Shown piece by piece: positions 11,296-23,095 of a DNA stretch of 64,000 nucleotides. Positions within the stretch are counted from its first letter, which is position 1. Every line of letters starts with the position of its first letter. Source of the DNA: Allantophomopsis cytisporea (taxonomy: Eukaryota > Ascomycota > Leotiomycetes > Phacidiales > Phacidiaceae); NCBI GenBank assembly GCA_024752435.1, contig CP103034.1, positions 1,550,001 through 1,614,000 on the forward strand. The letters run 5' to 3'. A program made the translations under genes and the position numbers. The notes beneath the pieces are model-generated. The model saw only the letters and a list, made by a program, of their open reading frames with translations, did no database searches and was not told where the DNA came from.

Positions 11296-11930
11296 TTTGA
11301 AATCTCTTCGTCGGAATTTTCAACCTTAGAAACCAAGTTTAATTCTCTCTCCAAGGAAATTTGAGGTTTATCCACAAGACTGATTCAACATAATGACTGT
11401 CCGATAGTGGCACAGCCAGGTATATAAGATTCGTGGTTCATTGAAGCTAACCTTTGCATTGACAAATCCCAAGTCTCCGACAGCCAGGTCCCTCAACACC
11501 AATCGCGCTTCCACCACTCAGTGTCCATCTCCAACTTCTCCAGGTTCATTGCTGTAACTATGTGCGGAGAACCCTTATGTTCCGATTCTCACTTAGCTTG
11601 TGGCGTCTGGGGTGCAGGAAAAGAGACTATTCGTATGGCGTGACCAGCCAATCGGAACGGAGAAAAGATTGTGGCTTCACACCCTCGCAGTCCGGAAATG
11701 CGAGACGGAAATGCGGTTATTTACTTCGCGCCTACTTCGCCAATACCAGAATGGAGTTCGGACAAACACGCTATCAAATTGATACCCGATGAACTGTGGG
11801 GGTGAAATGGGGGATTTACACGTTTCCGTCAGTCGCAATCAATGCAATGAAAAAGGTCAAGTCTTCCGCGAACAGCATCATAGTGCGGAAACACTAGCGA
11901 AACGTATCACATACCATTCATTTCCTGGGT

Positions 11931-11940
11931 ATATATATAT
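11931..11940 (+). promoter_or_regulatory. TATA-like element of the NRPS-like gene
   Basis: An ATATATATAT run sits about 107 bases upstream of the start at 12047, a usual distance for a filamentous fungal core promoter. The region 11296-11930 upstream has no convincing exon. Confidence 0.4.
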
Positions 11941-12046
11941 GGATCATTACAGATCCCAATGAACGAAAGCCGAGTTTTACCTCATTGTCAGAACCAACGT
12001 GTAGTCTTTGACTTACTGCTGATTTCGCGTTCTATCACTTGTCGAC

Positions 12047-15000
12047 ATGGCTGAAATCAAAGTTCTATCACCTCAGTCTCAATCTTCCGGGATGGAAAAG
12101 TCACCGCATATCACAGGTCTCATGACCACTGAGCCTGATTGGGAGCGAAATCTGCAATCGGAACCACGAACTATCGACGAGTTAATTCGACTGAGAGGTC
12201 ATGAGGATTCAAATCAGAAGATCTTGTCTTATCCGAACGAGAATGGAGACTATGTCGATTATACTTGTGGTCAACTTGATTCATTGGCATTTCAAGTAGC
12301 CCAAAACTACGCTCAGTGTATCTCACTCCGTCAATCTTCAGACCAGCAAGAAACGGTTGTGGGACTTTTGGGACCATCAAACTTGGAGTATCTGATCACA
12401 GTTCTTGCTTTAAGCAAGCTAGGATTTACTGTCTTGTTCTTATCAACTAGGATTTCGACAGTTGCATATCAATCTCTACTTGAGGTGACATCAGCTCAAC
12501 ATCTTCTTATCCACGAGTCATTCACCAAGACTGCAGAAGACATCAAAATTGCGCTGCCCTCACTTCATGTTCATGATATTTTTAATCTCCCTACTGTTGA
12601 AGCAGGCTATCATAATGGTGATACCAGACTAAACCATGGCTTGGACTTGTCTCGAGAGACACACAAGATAAGCTGGATCATTCATTCTTCTGGCTCCACT
12701 GGATTGCCAAAGCCAATTTATCAGACCCATCGTGCAGCGCTCATGAAGTAAGGTTTTCCTAAATAAGTTGTAATCATGTTGACACATATATAGCTACAAA
12801 AGCAACATGAATATGCGCGGTCTCATCACACTCCCTCTCTATCACGCTCATGGAATCTCCAGCGTTTTCCGCGCGTTTTCGTCAAAGAAACAAATCCATA
12901 TGTACAGTGCAAGCATACCATTAACGCAGAGAAACCTCATCAAGATCATGACCAAACATGAGTTCGAAATACTGTATGGTGTTCCTTACGCTTTGAAACT
13001 TCTTGGGGAAACAGAAGCTGGTATTGAGGCCTTAAAGAAGCTCAAGGTAGTAATGTTTGGTGGATCTGCATGTCCTGATGCGCTTGGTGATCGACTAGTT
13101 AATCATGGAGTCAACCTAATCAGTCATTATGGAACGTAAGTTGTCAGGTTCCGTGGTTTCTAATCTTTTTCTAACCTTGGTAGTACTGAAACTGGTCAGC
13201 TCATGACATCTTTTCGTGAGTCCAACGATAGAGCATGGAATTATGTTCGGCCTTCAGACAGTCTGAAGCCATTCTTGAGATGGGAACCTGTGGGTAATGG
13301 AATTTTCGAACTTGTCATTTTAGATGGGTGGCCATCAAAAGTCGCATCAAATAGACCTGATGGTGCATACGCCACAAAGGATTTGTTCACCCCCCATCCA
13401 ACTATTCCTGATGCATGGAAGTACTATGCACGTTCCGATGATACGATTGTTCTACTTAACGGTGAGAAGGCTGTACCGACAATGGTAGAGCAGGCGGTTC
13501 GTCAACATAGATCAGTCCAAGAAGCCGTCATTTTCGGTAGTGGAATGCCACAATTAGGAATGATCATCATTCCAAGCGAATCAATGTCCAATGCTAGCAA
13601 GATAGAAGTCATTGATAGCGTTTGGCCCCTGATTGAACAGCAAAACAGATCTAGTGCTGCATATGCACTGATATCACGGTCAATGATCAAGGTTCTACCT
13701 GTTGGGAGTTCATAGTAGGGCTGAGACTCACTGAAGTATTTGCAATAAGCTAACAAACTCTAGCCCACGCACCGACAAAGGGACTATGGTTCGCCAAGTC
13801 TTCTATAGGACTTTCAAATCTGAAATAGAGAATGCCTATTTGACACCTGATATGGTACTTTTGCATAAACCTATGTCTGAGGAAGAGATGAAATGTTTCC
13901 TTCGCCAAAATCTTCTCGAGATATATGGCGCAAAGTTCAGATTCGAGGATTCAACAGACTTTTTCTCTTTTGGCATGGATTCTCTTCAAGCTTTGCGACT
14001 TCGGAATACTATTCTAAGCAGTCTGCCAATAGTTGCGAGTAAACTCGGCATGAATATTGTGTTTGAGTTTCCCTCTATCAACTCCTTAACTTCAGAGCTA
14101 CTTTTGCTTCAAAGCGGCAGTGCATCCCAATCCATTCCCGTCGAAGAAGAAATGCAGTAACTGATTGAGCGATATGATAATTTTCCGCCTCATGAGCCAT
14201 GTGTGAATTTAGATGAAGGCGAATATATCGTATGTTCATATCATGTAATTTCGCACGACTTATTGCTAATGACTACAGGTTGTTACAGGAGCTACTGGAT
14301 CTTTAGGAGCGCACCTTGTCGCACAGCTTGCCGTTATGCCAAATGTCAAGAAGGTATACTGCTTAGTTCGTGGAAAGTCTGAGGCCGAGGCACGATTACG
14401 TGTGATATCATCTATGCGACAACGTTCGATCTATCACACTCTTGAAATTAGTGCACGACAGAAAATAATTGCTTTGCCATCAGAAATTTCCGAGCCAAAG
14501 CTTGGACTTACCGAAGAAACTTATTCGTCTGTTGCAGGCCATATCACATCGTTGATTCATTGTGCCTGGGCAGTCAATTTTAACCTTAAGCTCAGTAGCT
14601 TCGAAAAGGACTGCATTGCAGGTAAGTTATGTTCTTCATATTTTCGAAAATGCTCATTTGTGCTCGATCAGGTGTTCATCATTTGCTCCTACTCTGCTTA
14701 GCGGCCCTGCGCCCAAAATCGGCAAATTTTACGTTCTGCTCTTCTGTCAGCGCAGTTGCTTCTACACCTAGCGGGTATGTATCAGAAACAGTTCCTACTT
14801 CACTAAGTCATGCCCAAAACATGGGGTATGCTCAGTCGAAACTGGTCGCTGAGCATATCGTTCAAAGAGCTGCCCAGAGAACAGGAATGATTGCTCGAAC
14901 CTTGAGAGTTGGACAGATCATCGGAGACACTCAGCACGGTATCTGGAATGCCACAGAAGCCGTTCCACTAATGCTACAAGCTGGATTAACTACGGGTGCT

Positions 15001-15969
15001 ATACCAGCTCTGGATGAACCTATCTTGTGGCTTCCTGTTGATACAGTCGCCAAGAGTGCAGTAGAAATATCCATGTCAAATGCACCAGCGGGCGTGATGA
15101 ACCTTGTCGCCCACAAGCCAATGAATTGGACACGAGATCTACTCCCCAAGATTCATGGTGCAGGCCTAGATTTTGAGGAGCTTAGCCAACGTGAATGGAT
15201 TAATCGACTAAAGAGCTCAAACCCCAATCCTATAGCAAATCCTCCTATCAAGCTGGTAGAATTCTTCGCGAAGAAATACGACAATGACAATATTGTTCGG
15301 AAAGGCCTGCAGTACGATACCCAATTGGCTCGGTCGTTTTCTCCTGCTCTCGAAGAAGCTCAGGCTCCAGATCAAGAACTCGTTAGTAAGATCATAAAAA
15401 GGTTCCTTCGCACCAGCTGGAAGGCCTCTGCCAACGCTATCAAGGCCAAAGCCAAGATCATCGTGATATCTGGCCCTTGTGGATCTGGAAAATCAACAGT
15501 AGCAGCAGCGCTATCTCAAAAGCTTCTATGTCCCTGCATTGAAGGAGACGTATATCACACTACTGAGTTTCGTGAAAAGATGAAGGCTGGAGTTGAATTG
15601 TCGGATGAAGATCGGTGGACCTGGTTACAACGTCTTTATGATATATCAGTATATACGGCAAGAACTGTCCCTTCACGTATTGTGATTGTCACATGCTCTG
15701 CTCTAAAGGCTGTTTATCGAGACAAGCTGAGATGCGCGTTAGATGCTGACGTTATAACAAGTTTTGTTCTTCTTCAAACTGCTGATGAGGATCAGCTTCG
15801 AGTACGCATCGACCAACGCATCGGTCATTACATGGGGCCGCAAATGATCGGCAGTCAGACGCAGATACTTGAGAACCCGGGTGTGGATGAGGAAGACATT
15901 TTGCCTATGGATGCCACGAAAACAACGGCGGATGTGGTTGCAGAGATACTTGAAATTTTGTCTTTGTAG
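12047..15969 (+). CDS. NRPS-like adenylate-forming reductase (A-T-R) fused to gluconokinase
   Basis: Exons 12047-12747, 12794-13135, 13184-13714, 13764-14229, 14279-14621 and 14672-15969 give a 1226-codon frame. Order of domains: adenylation (about 30-500; SSGSTGLPKP at 214, GTTETGQ rebuilt across intron 2), carrier (FFSFGMDSLQALRLRN, Ser598 the phosphopantetheine site), thioester reductase (VVTGATGSLGAHLV from 681; SSVSAV; GYAQSKLVAE). The C-terminal domain, about 1055-1226, has gluconokinase motifs: SGPCGSGKS (1061-1069), EGDVYHT, DEDRWTWL, CSALKAVYRDKLR and IGHYM. The A-T-R part would activate a carboxylic acid and release it reductively. The kinase would phosphorylate gluconate or a related polyol acid; its role in the fusion is unknown. 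Codon 657 (14158-14160) is TAA, between carrier and reductase; a 93-nt in-frame intron 14120-14212 could remove it. Otherwise only an A-T protein is made. Confidence 0.8.
14158..14160 (+). other. in-frame TAA between carrier and reductase domains
   Basis: The frame reads EEEMQ, stop, LIERYDNFPPHEP, then the reductase. The residues after the stop look like the normal carrier-reductase linker (IEKY..FP.H.P), so the stop probably arose by point mutation. GT at 14120 and AG at 14212 bound a 93-nt segment that could be spliced without changing frame. The donor GTGCAT is weak. Confidence 0.65.
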
Positions 15970-16315
15970 TGAGGCTTGTTGAGTATTCGGTAACCTCTCC
16001 ACTTCCTACATCTTCTTCTTTGTTCTAGTCAAATCGTTGTCATTCAGAGCCGATACATTCAACAGATTTCGAGGCGCACTCAAGTGGCTTATTATCATAC
16101 ACCTTATCATCTCTTTCTTCACAAGAAACAAATCATAGCCGTCAGAATACGAGAATCTTCAATCAACATTTATGATTTTCCGACACAGTTCGGGAAGAGC
16201 AGTTTTTCCAGCTTTAATTACTCAAACTCGAGCCACTGATTTTTCCCTCTCACACAGGCTGAAATGAAGAAAAGAAACGTCTCTCATAGATGCTGGAACA
16301 ATTATATTCCAAGTC
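15970..16315. other. convergent intergenic region
   Basis: About 350 bases between the 3' ends of the fused reductase and the minus-strand transporter. No gene is seen. Confidence 0.5.
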
Positions 16316-18174
16316 CTAGGATCTGCTCTCTTGAATAAACTCCCAATATTTGGGCGCGCATTTCATTCGCCACTGCTTCCCCCAAATTAGCATCGGCACT
16401 GCAGCAACCATACTTGCCAGAACGCTCAGTCCAAAGAATGTAAAAGTCCAACCGTATCCCGCAGCATCAATGAAAGGCTGCACAGAGTAGCTAAAGGCGA
16501 AATTTATGAAACTCGAGCATAACGCCAGTATGACAACCATCTCGCCACCGATGCCAGGGAAACACTCCATTGCATACGCCGTAGCAATACTGCAAGCGGA
16601 CACCTGATGCGTGATCATAAATCCGACACCAATCGCAATAGTGATCCAGTGCGCACCAGTCTGCGCGCCCCAGCCGTATAGAAAGTATCCCACAACAGCA
16701 TACACTATGCAAAGACCTAGTGTCCAAAGTCGCATCTCTGGCTCCTTGATGCCGTTGTTTCGGCGTGCAAGTCGTAGCACTATGAAATCGGAGAGAGAGC
16801 CTGTCGCTAGACCTGCGAAATTGCCTACCAATGCAGCCAGGTAAATTAGCCCGGTCGCTGTTGTTGAAAAGTTGTAGGGCGCTGCGGTAAAGATTTCGGA
16901 TATTGTGTTAAAGGATACAATCCCCGCTGTGCAACCGAATGCAAATATAAAGCCGGCCTGTTCGTCAGCTGCAATTCTCTTATACATAGACTAGGAAAAG
17001 AACTGCGATACGCACAATGATCACATTAGGGAATGTTAACAAGAAAAATGGTCGACGAAAATACTGCCAATATGTAGTACGATCTTGAGGGAAGTAAGTC
17101 CAAGGTTTAAGGAGTTGCAGCATTGATCGTTTGGGAAATTCATCGATTTGGTTGGTTGAATCCATTGTAGCAACTACTGCGCCGCTTTTGTCACTCGGAT
17201 CTAATTTTGATGCGGAAGTGGTAGTCGAGGTGGTGTTAAATAGGAATCGTGGGAATAGAGTCTCCTCAAAGCTAATGAGCAGAAGAAACAAAACGGTGGC
17301 ATCGATAATAGCCACAATAAACTGACTCCATCTCCAGCCAACACTGTCGGCAATAGCTCCACCAGTGATCAGACCAAGACTTGGAAAGTTAATAAGCGAT
17401 ATTTAATGGATGTTCAAGGAATCTTACATAGATCCAAGTTGTTGTCCGAATAGGTAAACACTCAACATCCTTCCCCGCTCATGGGCAAAGAACATGTCAA
17501 AAACACTTAGCTGGATGACAGCCTGATAGGCACTGGTTCCAACTCCATTGAGAATCATGCTTCCAAACCACTGTCCATTCCCGTGAAATTTGCCCAGCCA
17601 AATTCCTGAGCACATACAAATTACCGTTGTGGATATGAAAACAGGTCGACGACCTAATTTCATGGCTGTAGGAATCCAGAAAATATTTCCAATTCCCTTG
17701 TTACAATCAGCATGAGTCGATTAATGATGGCTGTTTCTCGTACCAGAAGTAGATAGTTAAGAGCACCACCTCCGTTCAAATTGGTGAGAGATACTCCAGT
17801 ATCTTTACTGACTGTCGTCCATGCTGCTCCAAGTGTGTTCTCACCGAAGGAAAATGCGCATGCATATAATGCAACCAAGAATAACTGGTAATATTTCTTC
17901 CATCTCGACCAATTCTAGTTCTGTTAGAGGGACATCGAAAGAGTTTCTGTTGTAATTTCTGCACGTACCAATGGATCAGCGCCACATCGTGTTGGTTGGG
18001 GAATCTTCACGATTTCGGAATTTCCAGAACTGTCCGCATGTTCGATTTCTCCTTTGTGTGAAACTACCAGGTATGAGCAAAAGCGTCTCGGACTCGCATA
18101 ATCTTGAATTGCTCACCATCTACCAGATACTCCGTGCCTGGAACGTTTTGGATGGTGTCAAGAAGCCCTTCCAT
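16316..18174 (-). CDS. MFS transporter, DHA1/HOL1-like
   Basis: Multi-pass plasma-membrane proton antiporter of about 532 residues. Exons on the minus strand: 18174-18117, 18063-17969, 17914-17744, 17696-17428, 17379-17016, 16957-16316; all phases agree. The N-terminal tail (NVPGTEYLVD) and the DPLNWSRWKKYYQLF entry to helix 1, rebuilt across introns 1 and 2, are typical of fungal DHA1 transporters related to yeast HOL1. MKLGRRPVFI is the loop 2-3 MFS signature. FAHERGRMLSVY, ITGGAIADSVGWRW and a long charged central loop (about 240-300) separate two six-helix halves. Substrate is unknown; drugs, polyamines or metabolites are exported by relatives. It faces the amadoriase gene across a 612-base divergent promoter and is convergent with the fused reductase, so a joint role with either is possible but unproven. 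Confidence 0.87.
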
Positions 18175-18786
18175 CTTCGTAGATAGTTAAGTGGTTTAAG
18201 TGAATTAGCTTTTAGAAACGTAACCCATATATATACTCCTTACTGTCGTCAACCTTTCTTATCAACTGTATCTACAGTGGGCCACACTTTCAATCATGTT
18301 GCTGCAGGATTCATCTATTTGATAGGCTAATGATCGGAAGAGATGCATCTCACAAGGAATGCCATATGCAGTAGATAAGGCACGTAGCATGATCCAATTG
18401 ATGTCGGTCTTCATTTATCTGGTACTTACTTGTATTTTATCGATGTGACTCTGGTGCTTTGCAAAAACAAAGATAATGGTCTCTGGGAAGATATAGTACC
18501 TGGTCGTTGCATTAAGAATGAGCTCTTTTAACCCTGCACGTCGAGCATTCTTCAAACTTGTCCAATAGCAAAGCGAGTTCAAATGAACTGATAAAATCAT
18601 CGGATATCGAGAGTGGGGTTCCGGGCTTTTCCCCGCGGTGCACCACAATATTGAGGATCGAATTGCCGATCTTAGACACGCGCCACTTTAACGTCAACAC
18701 GTTGTAGTAAACAAAGTGAAAAAGGGCTGTTGCCTTCAAATTCATCTGTCTCAATCAATTCTTGTCTACTTCTCAACTCTGGAAAT
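18175..18786. other. divergent promoter region (transporter / amadoriase)
   Basis: About 610 bases between two divergently transcribed genes. It is the likely shared control region. No coding exon is seen in it. Confidence 0.5.
18227..18236 (-). promoter_or_regulatory. TATA-like element of MFS transporter gene
   Basis: A TATATATA run lies about 53 bases upstream of the minus-strand start at 18174. It is assigned by position only. Confidence 0.4.
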
Positions 18787-20144
18787 ATGTCTACTACCGC
18801 TACAAACCACGACTCATCGATTCTAATCGTCGGGGCTGGGACATGGGGCTGTTCGACAGCTCTACATCTTGCACGCCGTGGTTATAAGAATATAACAGTG
18901 CTTGATCCATATCCATTTCCCTCTGCTATATCTGCAGGAAATGATGTCAACAAAATATGTGAACAAGGTAACTGATATGCCTGAAAACTATAAATCATCT
19001 AACTAACTTCTAAGGGTCTTTGGACGACAGCCCAGACGGCGGCAGCGTGTCCCAAATTCTTTTGGAAAAAGCCACAGAGGGGTGGAACAATGATCCTGTC
19101 TTCAAGCCGTATTACCATGACACAGGATATATTATTGCTGCTCACACGCCAGAAGGGCTGGAACAGCTCACAAAGAGAGAAATTCTGGATGAAAAGGCTG
19201 ACTTTGAGTGGCTTGACACTCCTGAGGCGTTTCGAAAGACGATGCCGGAGGGCATACTAACTGGAGACTTTCCGGGTTGGAAAGGGGGATTCAAGAAGGA
19301 TGGTGCGGGGTGGGTATTTGCACGTGGCGCTCTGGAGAGTGCATATCGAGCAGCGTCCTCTTTGGGAGTGAGATTCATCACCGGAGACGCAGGAGCTGTG
19401 ACGAAATTGATTATTGAGAATGGAGAAATTACGGGCGCAGAGATCAAAGATGGGACACAGTACCTTGCAGACACAACGATCCTCGCGGCAGGTGCACAAG
19501 CACCAAGTCTTCTGGATTTTAAAGATCAGCTACGACCCACTGCTTGGACGTTGTCGCATATCAAAATGACGGCCGAGGAATGTAAACTATACAAGAATCT
19601 CCCAGTGCTTTTCAACATCGAGAGTGGATTCTTCATGGAGCCAGACGAGCAGAAGGGTGAATTGAAAATATGCGATGAGCACCCTGGGTATTGCAATTGG
19701 AAGATTGACAAAGAGGGATACAAATCCAGCATCCCCTTTGCAAAACATGAAGTTCCTCTCGAGGCCGAGGTACGCACACGAGAATTCCTCAAAGCTACGA
19801 TGCCGCAACTTGCGGAGCGACCTCTTGTATTTGCGAGGATTTGCTGGTGTGCTGATACGCCTGATCGCAACTTTTTGATCGATAGGCATCCCGAGTACAA
19901 ACGTTTGGTACTGGCTGTGGGTGCTAGTGGACATGGATTCTCACATATTCCTGCCGTCGGGGGATATGTTGCTGATGTATTGGAAGGTTGCTTGGATGAG
20001 AGACTTCGGTATGCGTTCAGATGGAGACCTGAGACTGCTGTGAACAGAAACTGGGAAGATGTTCAGCAGCGGAGAGGAGGTCCGAACAAAGTGATGGACT
20101 TCGGGAAAGTAAGAGAGAGTGATTGGACGCAGATAAGTGTCTAA
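18787..20144 (+). CDS. fructosyl amino acid oxidase (amadoriase), FAD-dependent
   Basis: Oxidatively deglycates Amadori products (fructosyl amino acids) to glucosone, amino acid and hydrogen peroxide. Exons 18787-18967 and 19015-20144 give 436 residues, the standard length. The Rossmann FAD motif GAGTWG is at 16-21, followed by STALHLARRGYKNITVLDP and the amadoriase-type SAGNDVNKI. The ARICWCADTPDRNF region (about 334-347) carries the cysteine expected to hold FAD covalently (Cys337 or Cys339). The C-terminal ASGHGFSHIPAVGGYVAD FAD-binding segment is intact. There is no clear N-terminal signal, and the last residues are not a clean SKL-type peroxisomal signal. An APH-type kinase, an amidotransferase and a permease follow, suggesting a small catabolic neighbourhood. 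Confidence 0.92.
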
Positions 20145-21058
20145 TACGCGAGATATCTGAATATCAGCATACATATTTGTGGTAGAGCGGCTCAGTAAAT
20201 TTTGATAGTCGCACTTAGCATCGCATATAGACCGTATACATTTAGGTATTTCCATACGATACCATCAACTATCAAAGTTATCAGAAATGATAACAACAAG
20301 TAGCTTTGTAGGGTTTTGTTTTCCCTGAATATACAATTTAAAATCGTTAAATCCGCAGACGCGAATGACAGTAGCTTCCGTGACAACCTTTCCTCATTTT
20401 AAGAACTCCATGCCATTAGTGAAATAGACTTCTCTCCCAAGAGCTTAGAAAAACGCTGAGTCTCTTTTGTCTTTCCCGCTTTTTTCCCGCTTACAAAAGA
20501 AATCGCCCACAGAACTAATTACATGAGACTTTACCTCAGCACAGACATTCTTGTAGCAGCGAACAGATCTTATCTTCCCTTTCTACGAAAGATCATGATG
20601 CGTGTATGTAATCGATCCGGAGGTAGACCTGAGGATAACATATTTGGTTTGATTTGTTCTTCTGCTCCGCTTTCGCTGGAGCTTCAGGAGGTCGGGGTTT
20701 GGCGCTCTTTCACAATCTTTGAATCTTCCTCCACAGATTCTTGAAGATTATTTTTATTGCATCAACCATGTGATAATATATGTATGTATAGAAATCTAAG
20801 TGAAACTGCCATATCCGTTATCTATAAGGGATCACACCTTCAGCCGCACGCTCCTGAGCTTAACGCAAGTAGTCGTGTTCTCCAACACCTGCACACTATC
20901 ACATTCGTGCGTCGGACACAAATACTTCAATAGTAAGCATTCTCTGATTTCGGATTTAATTTCGGATTCCATTCGTACTCAAGTCAAGGTCTATAGCTCC
21001 TATAACAGCAACTACGCTCTCATTGCCCATTTGCTCTCAATTGAAAAATACAGAATAT
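20145..21058. other. convergent intergenic region
   Basis: About 910 bases between the amadoriase stop and the stop of the minus-strand kinase. The short frames at 20523-21072 have no motif. I see no gene here. Confidence 0.5.
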
Positions 21059-22272
21059 TCAAGAATTGTTAAACAAACAACGCAAGAAGGTCCTCTCCAA
21101 AGCCTTTGTATTTCTTTGCCAACCATTCCTTAACAGAACTCTTCCAATACGTACAATCTCGTCGATCTTCTCCTCACCATACTGCGTCCAATTTCCATTC
21201 CAATTGATAAAGTGTACTCCACAATGGACCGCTACTCTACGTGCCATATCCACGTCCAATTCGCCATAGCCTTCCACAAACGCTTTCATTATTTGTTCGC
21301 CAGCCTCCAAGCCTTGGAAGTGTGTGAGAAAATACAATTCTGCAAACAACTGCCCGAGATCAAGCGCAGGATGTGAAATATGACAGAGTTCCCAGTCTAG
21401 AACAACAAGGCGCAGAGGATTAGCAGTAGCCTTATCATTACGACTTATTGGGACCAGAATACTATTTGTATCAGCAAAATCGCATGCATAAAAGTTAGAA
21501 GCAACAAGACTTACTTCCCTGTCCAGAAGTCTCCATGAACAACAATTCCTGAGGCTTCATCCATGTTTGCTTTCATCTCCGCAGCTATCTCGCCAAAGAA
21601 GTCCCGTTCTCCACCGAGGATCTCGGGGAACTTATCTGCCATCTGGACTAGTCTCCCAAAATTAACAGCAAATTTGAGATTTACAGCCGTCTTATTCTCG
21701 ACCATTGTCTCTCGGAACTTAACCTGCGATGCAGCAGCACCCCAGGTATGAAAAGCTCGGGTCCATTTTCCAAGCGCCGTTCCGATGCGGACCGCCTCCG
21801 ATTCGGTGATTGGCTGGGTTTGGATGTAATTTTTCAAATTCGTTGTCCCTTCGAAGTCCTGGATGATTTGCGTGTTGTTCTGCGTATCGAGATGGAACGA
21901 CTGTGGTGTCACGACAGACACGTTCTCACTGCCACTTTCCTTTTCATTGCTTCCTTGAAACCCCTCCAGAAACTTGAGCGCTTTGTGTTCGAACTGCTGT
22001 ACTCATGTCAGTTGAAAAGTAATTAGTGAGAGAAGAGTGAGAGTATTTACACTTCGGATGACGTCCAATTTGAATGTGGGTGCGAACGGGATGTACGGCT
22101 CGGCATGCTTGATAACTACCGTCGACTGCCCTTGCAGGAGTGGGGTACGGAGATGGCCCCGGTATGTGAAATTAGAAACTCCGCCGCTTATTCGATCGAT
22201 AGCGGTGCAAGCGTACTGAGTATTTTCCAGAGCTGCGAGGATGGCGATTGCGATATGTTCTTGAGACGACAT
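21059..22272 (-). CDS. APH-family phosphotransferase (kinase-like)
   Basis: Predicted small-molecule kinase of 368 residues. Minus-strand exons: 22272-22051, 21996-21515, 21461-21059. Residues about 29-34 (ISGGVSNFTYR) are the glycine-rich nucleotide loop, and VVIKHAEPYI carries the ATP-binding lysine. IIQDFEG is the hinge region. The catalytic loop HGDFWTGN is completed across intron 2, and VVLDWELC supplies the metal-binding Asp. This is the protein-kinase-like fold shared by aminoglycoside phosphotransferases, choline kinase, fructosamine kinase and methylthioribose kinase. The particular substrate cannot be told by eye. Because the next gene (convergent) is an amadoriase, a sugar-amine or fructosamine substrate is an attractive guess, nothing more. 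An alternative ATG at 22287 would add five residues. Confidence 0.85.
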
Positions 22273-23095
22273 GTTTTGATATTGCAATTGATACTTGAGT
22301 TTGATATTTGTTTCTGTTGTAGCATTTCATACAAGTACTCTATCTTTTATTATTATCAGATGAGGGATTTTGTTTCTTTTTTCTAATGTCAATTTGTTGC
22401 CATGGTTTAATGTTATCGTGATCGTGAGGTGAGTCACATTCAGCTCCATGAGTCATTCTTCGACTTCGTGAACTATACCCAGGTCCATGAGTGTTATCGT
22501 TCTTGACGCGGTGAGATACAATGTCCGGCCAAGCAACTGAAAATTGCTGAAAAAGTGATCAGAGTTCATGACATTTAACAGTTGTACGAGGGATTCGAAC
22601 TCTGATACTGGAGAAGGGACTTTTGGTTTTCCGGAGACATCTTCGTTTGATTCCCTAAGCGTAGACTCGAAGACGTAACCGAAGAGGAATAGAAAGTGGC
22701 TACTAGCAAACTTCCCAGTCTAAACTCTGTGGATTATTATGCTGCGTAAGAAATCTCCTCCGAAAATTCGAGGCGTAGACTTGAACTGTGACCATGACCA
22801 ATATGTACTGTTCAATTGTAAAAATTCAACTTAATTCCTGAGATGGCTTGAGGCATTGAGCACGCTAATGTACATACAGGGGTTCCGATACCTTATCTGC
22901 TGTGTGGACCCTACATTCAAAGCGTCGTCGTGCCCACGGAGACTCGAATCAATTTCATAAATGCAGAAATGCTTTCATTGTATATAAATTTTTTGTTTAG
23001 TCTTCCTATTCTTTATATCTATCACCAAGTCTATGCTATATCTCAGTCATCTATGTATATGTATGCAGAAATTGATCAAACCAAATCAAATCAAA
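22273..23095. other. intergenic region upstream of kinase
   Basis: About 820 bases between two minus-strand genes. It contains two imperfect copies of a CGTAGACTCGA-like sequence (about 22669 and 22772). No exon or RNA gene is supported. Confidence 0.45.

Noticed and set aside
22575..22650. Minus-strand tRNA-like T arm (GAGTTCGAATCCC)
   Set aside because: The arms do not pair properly, and there is no A box or matching acceptor stem upstream.
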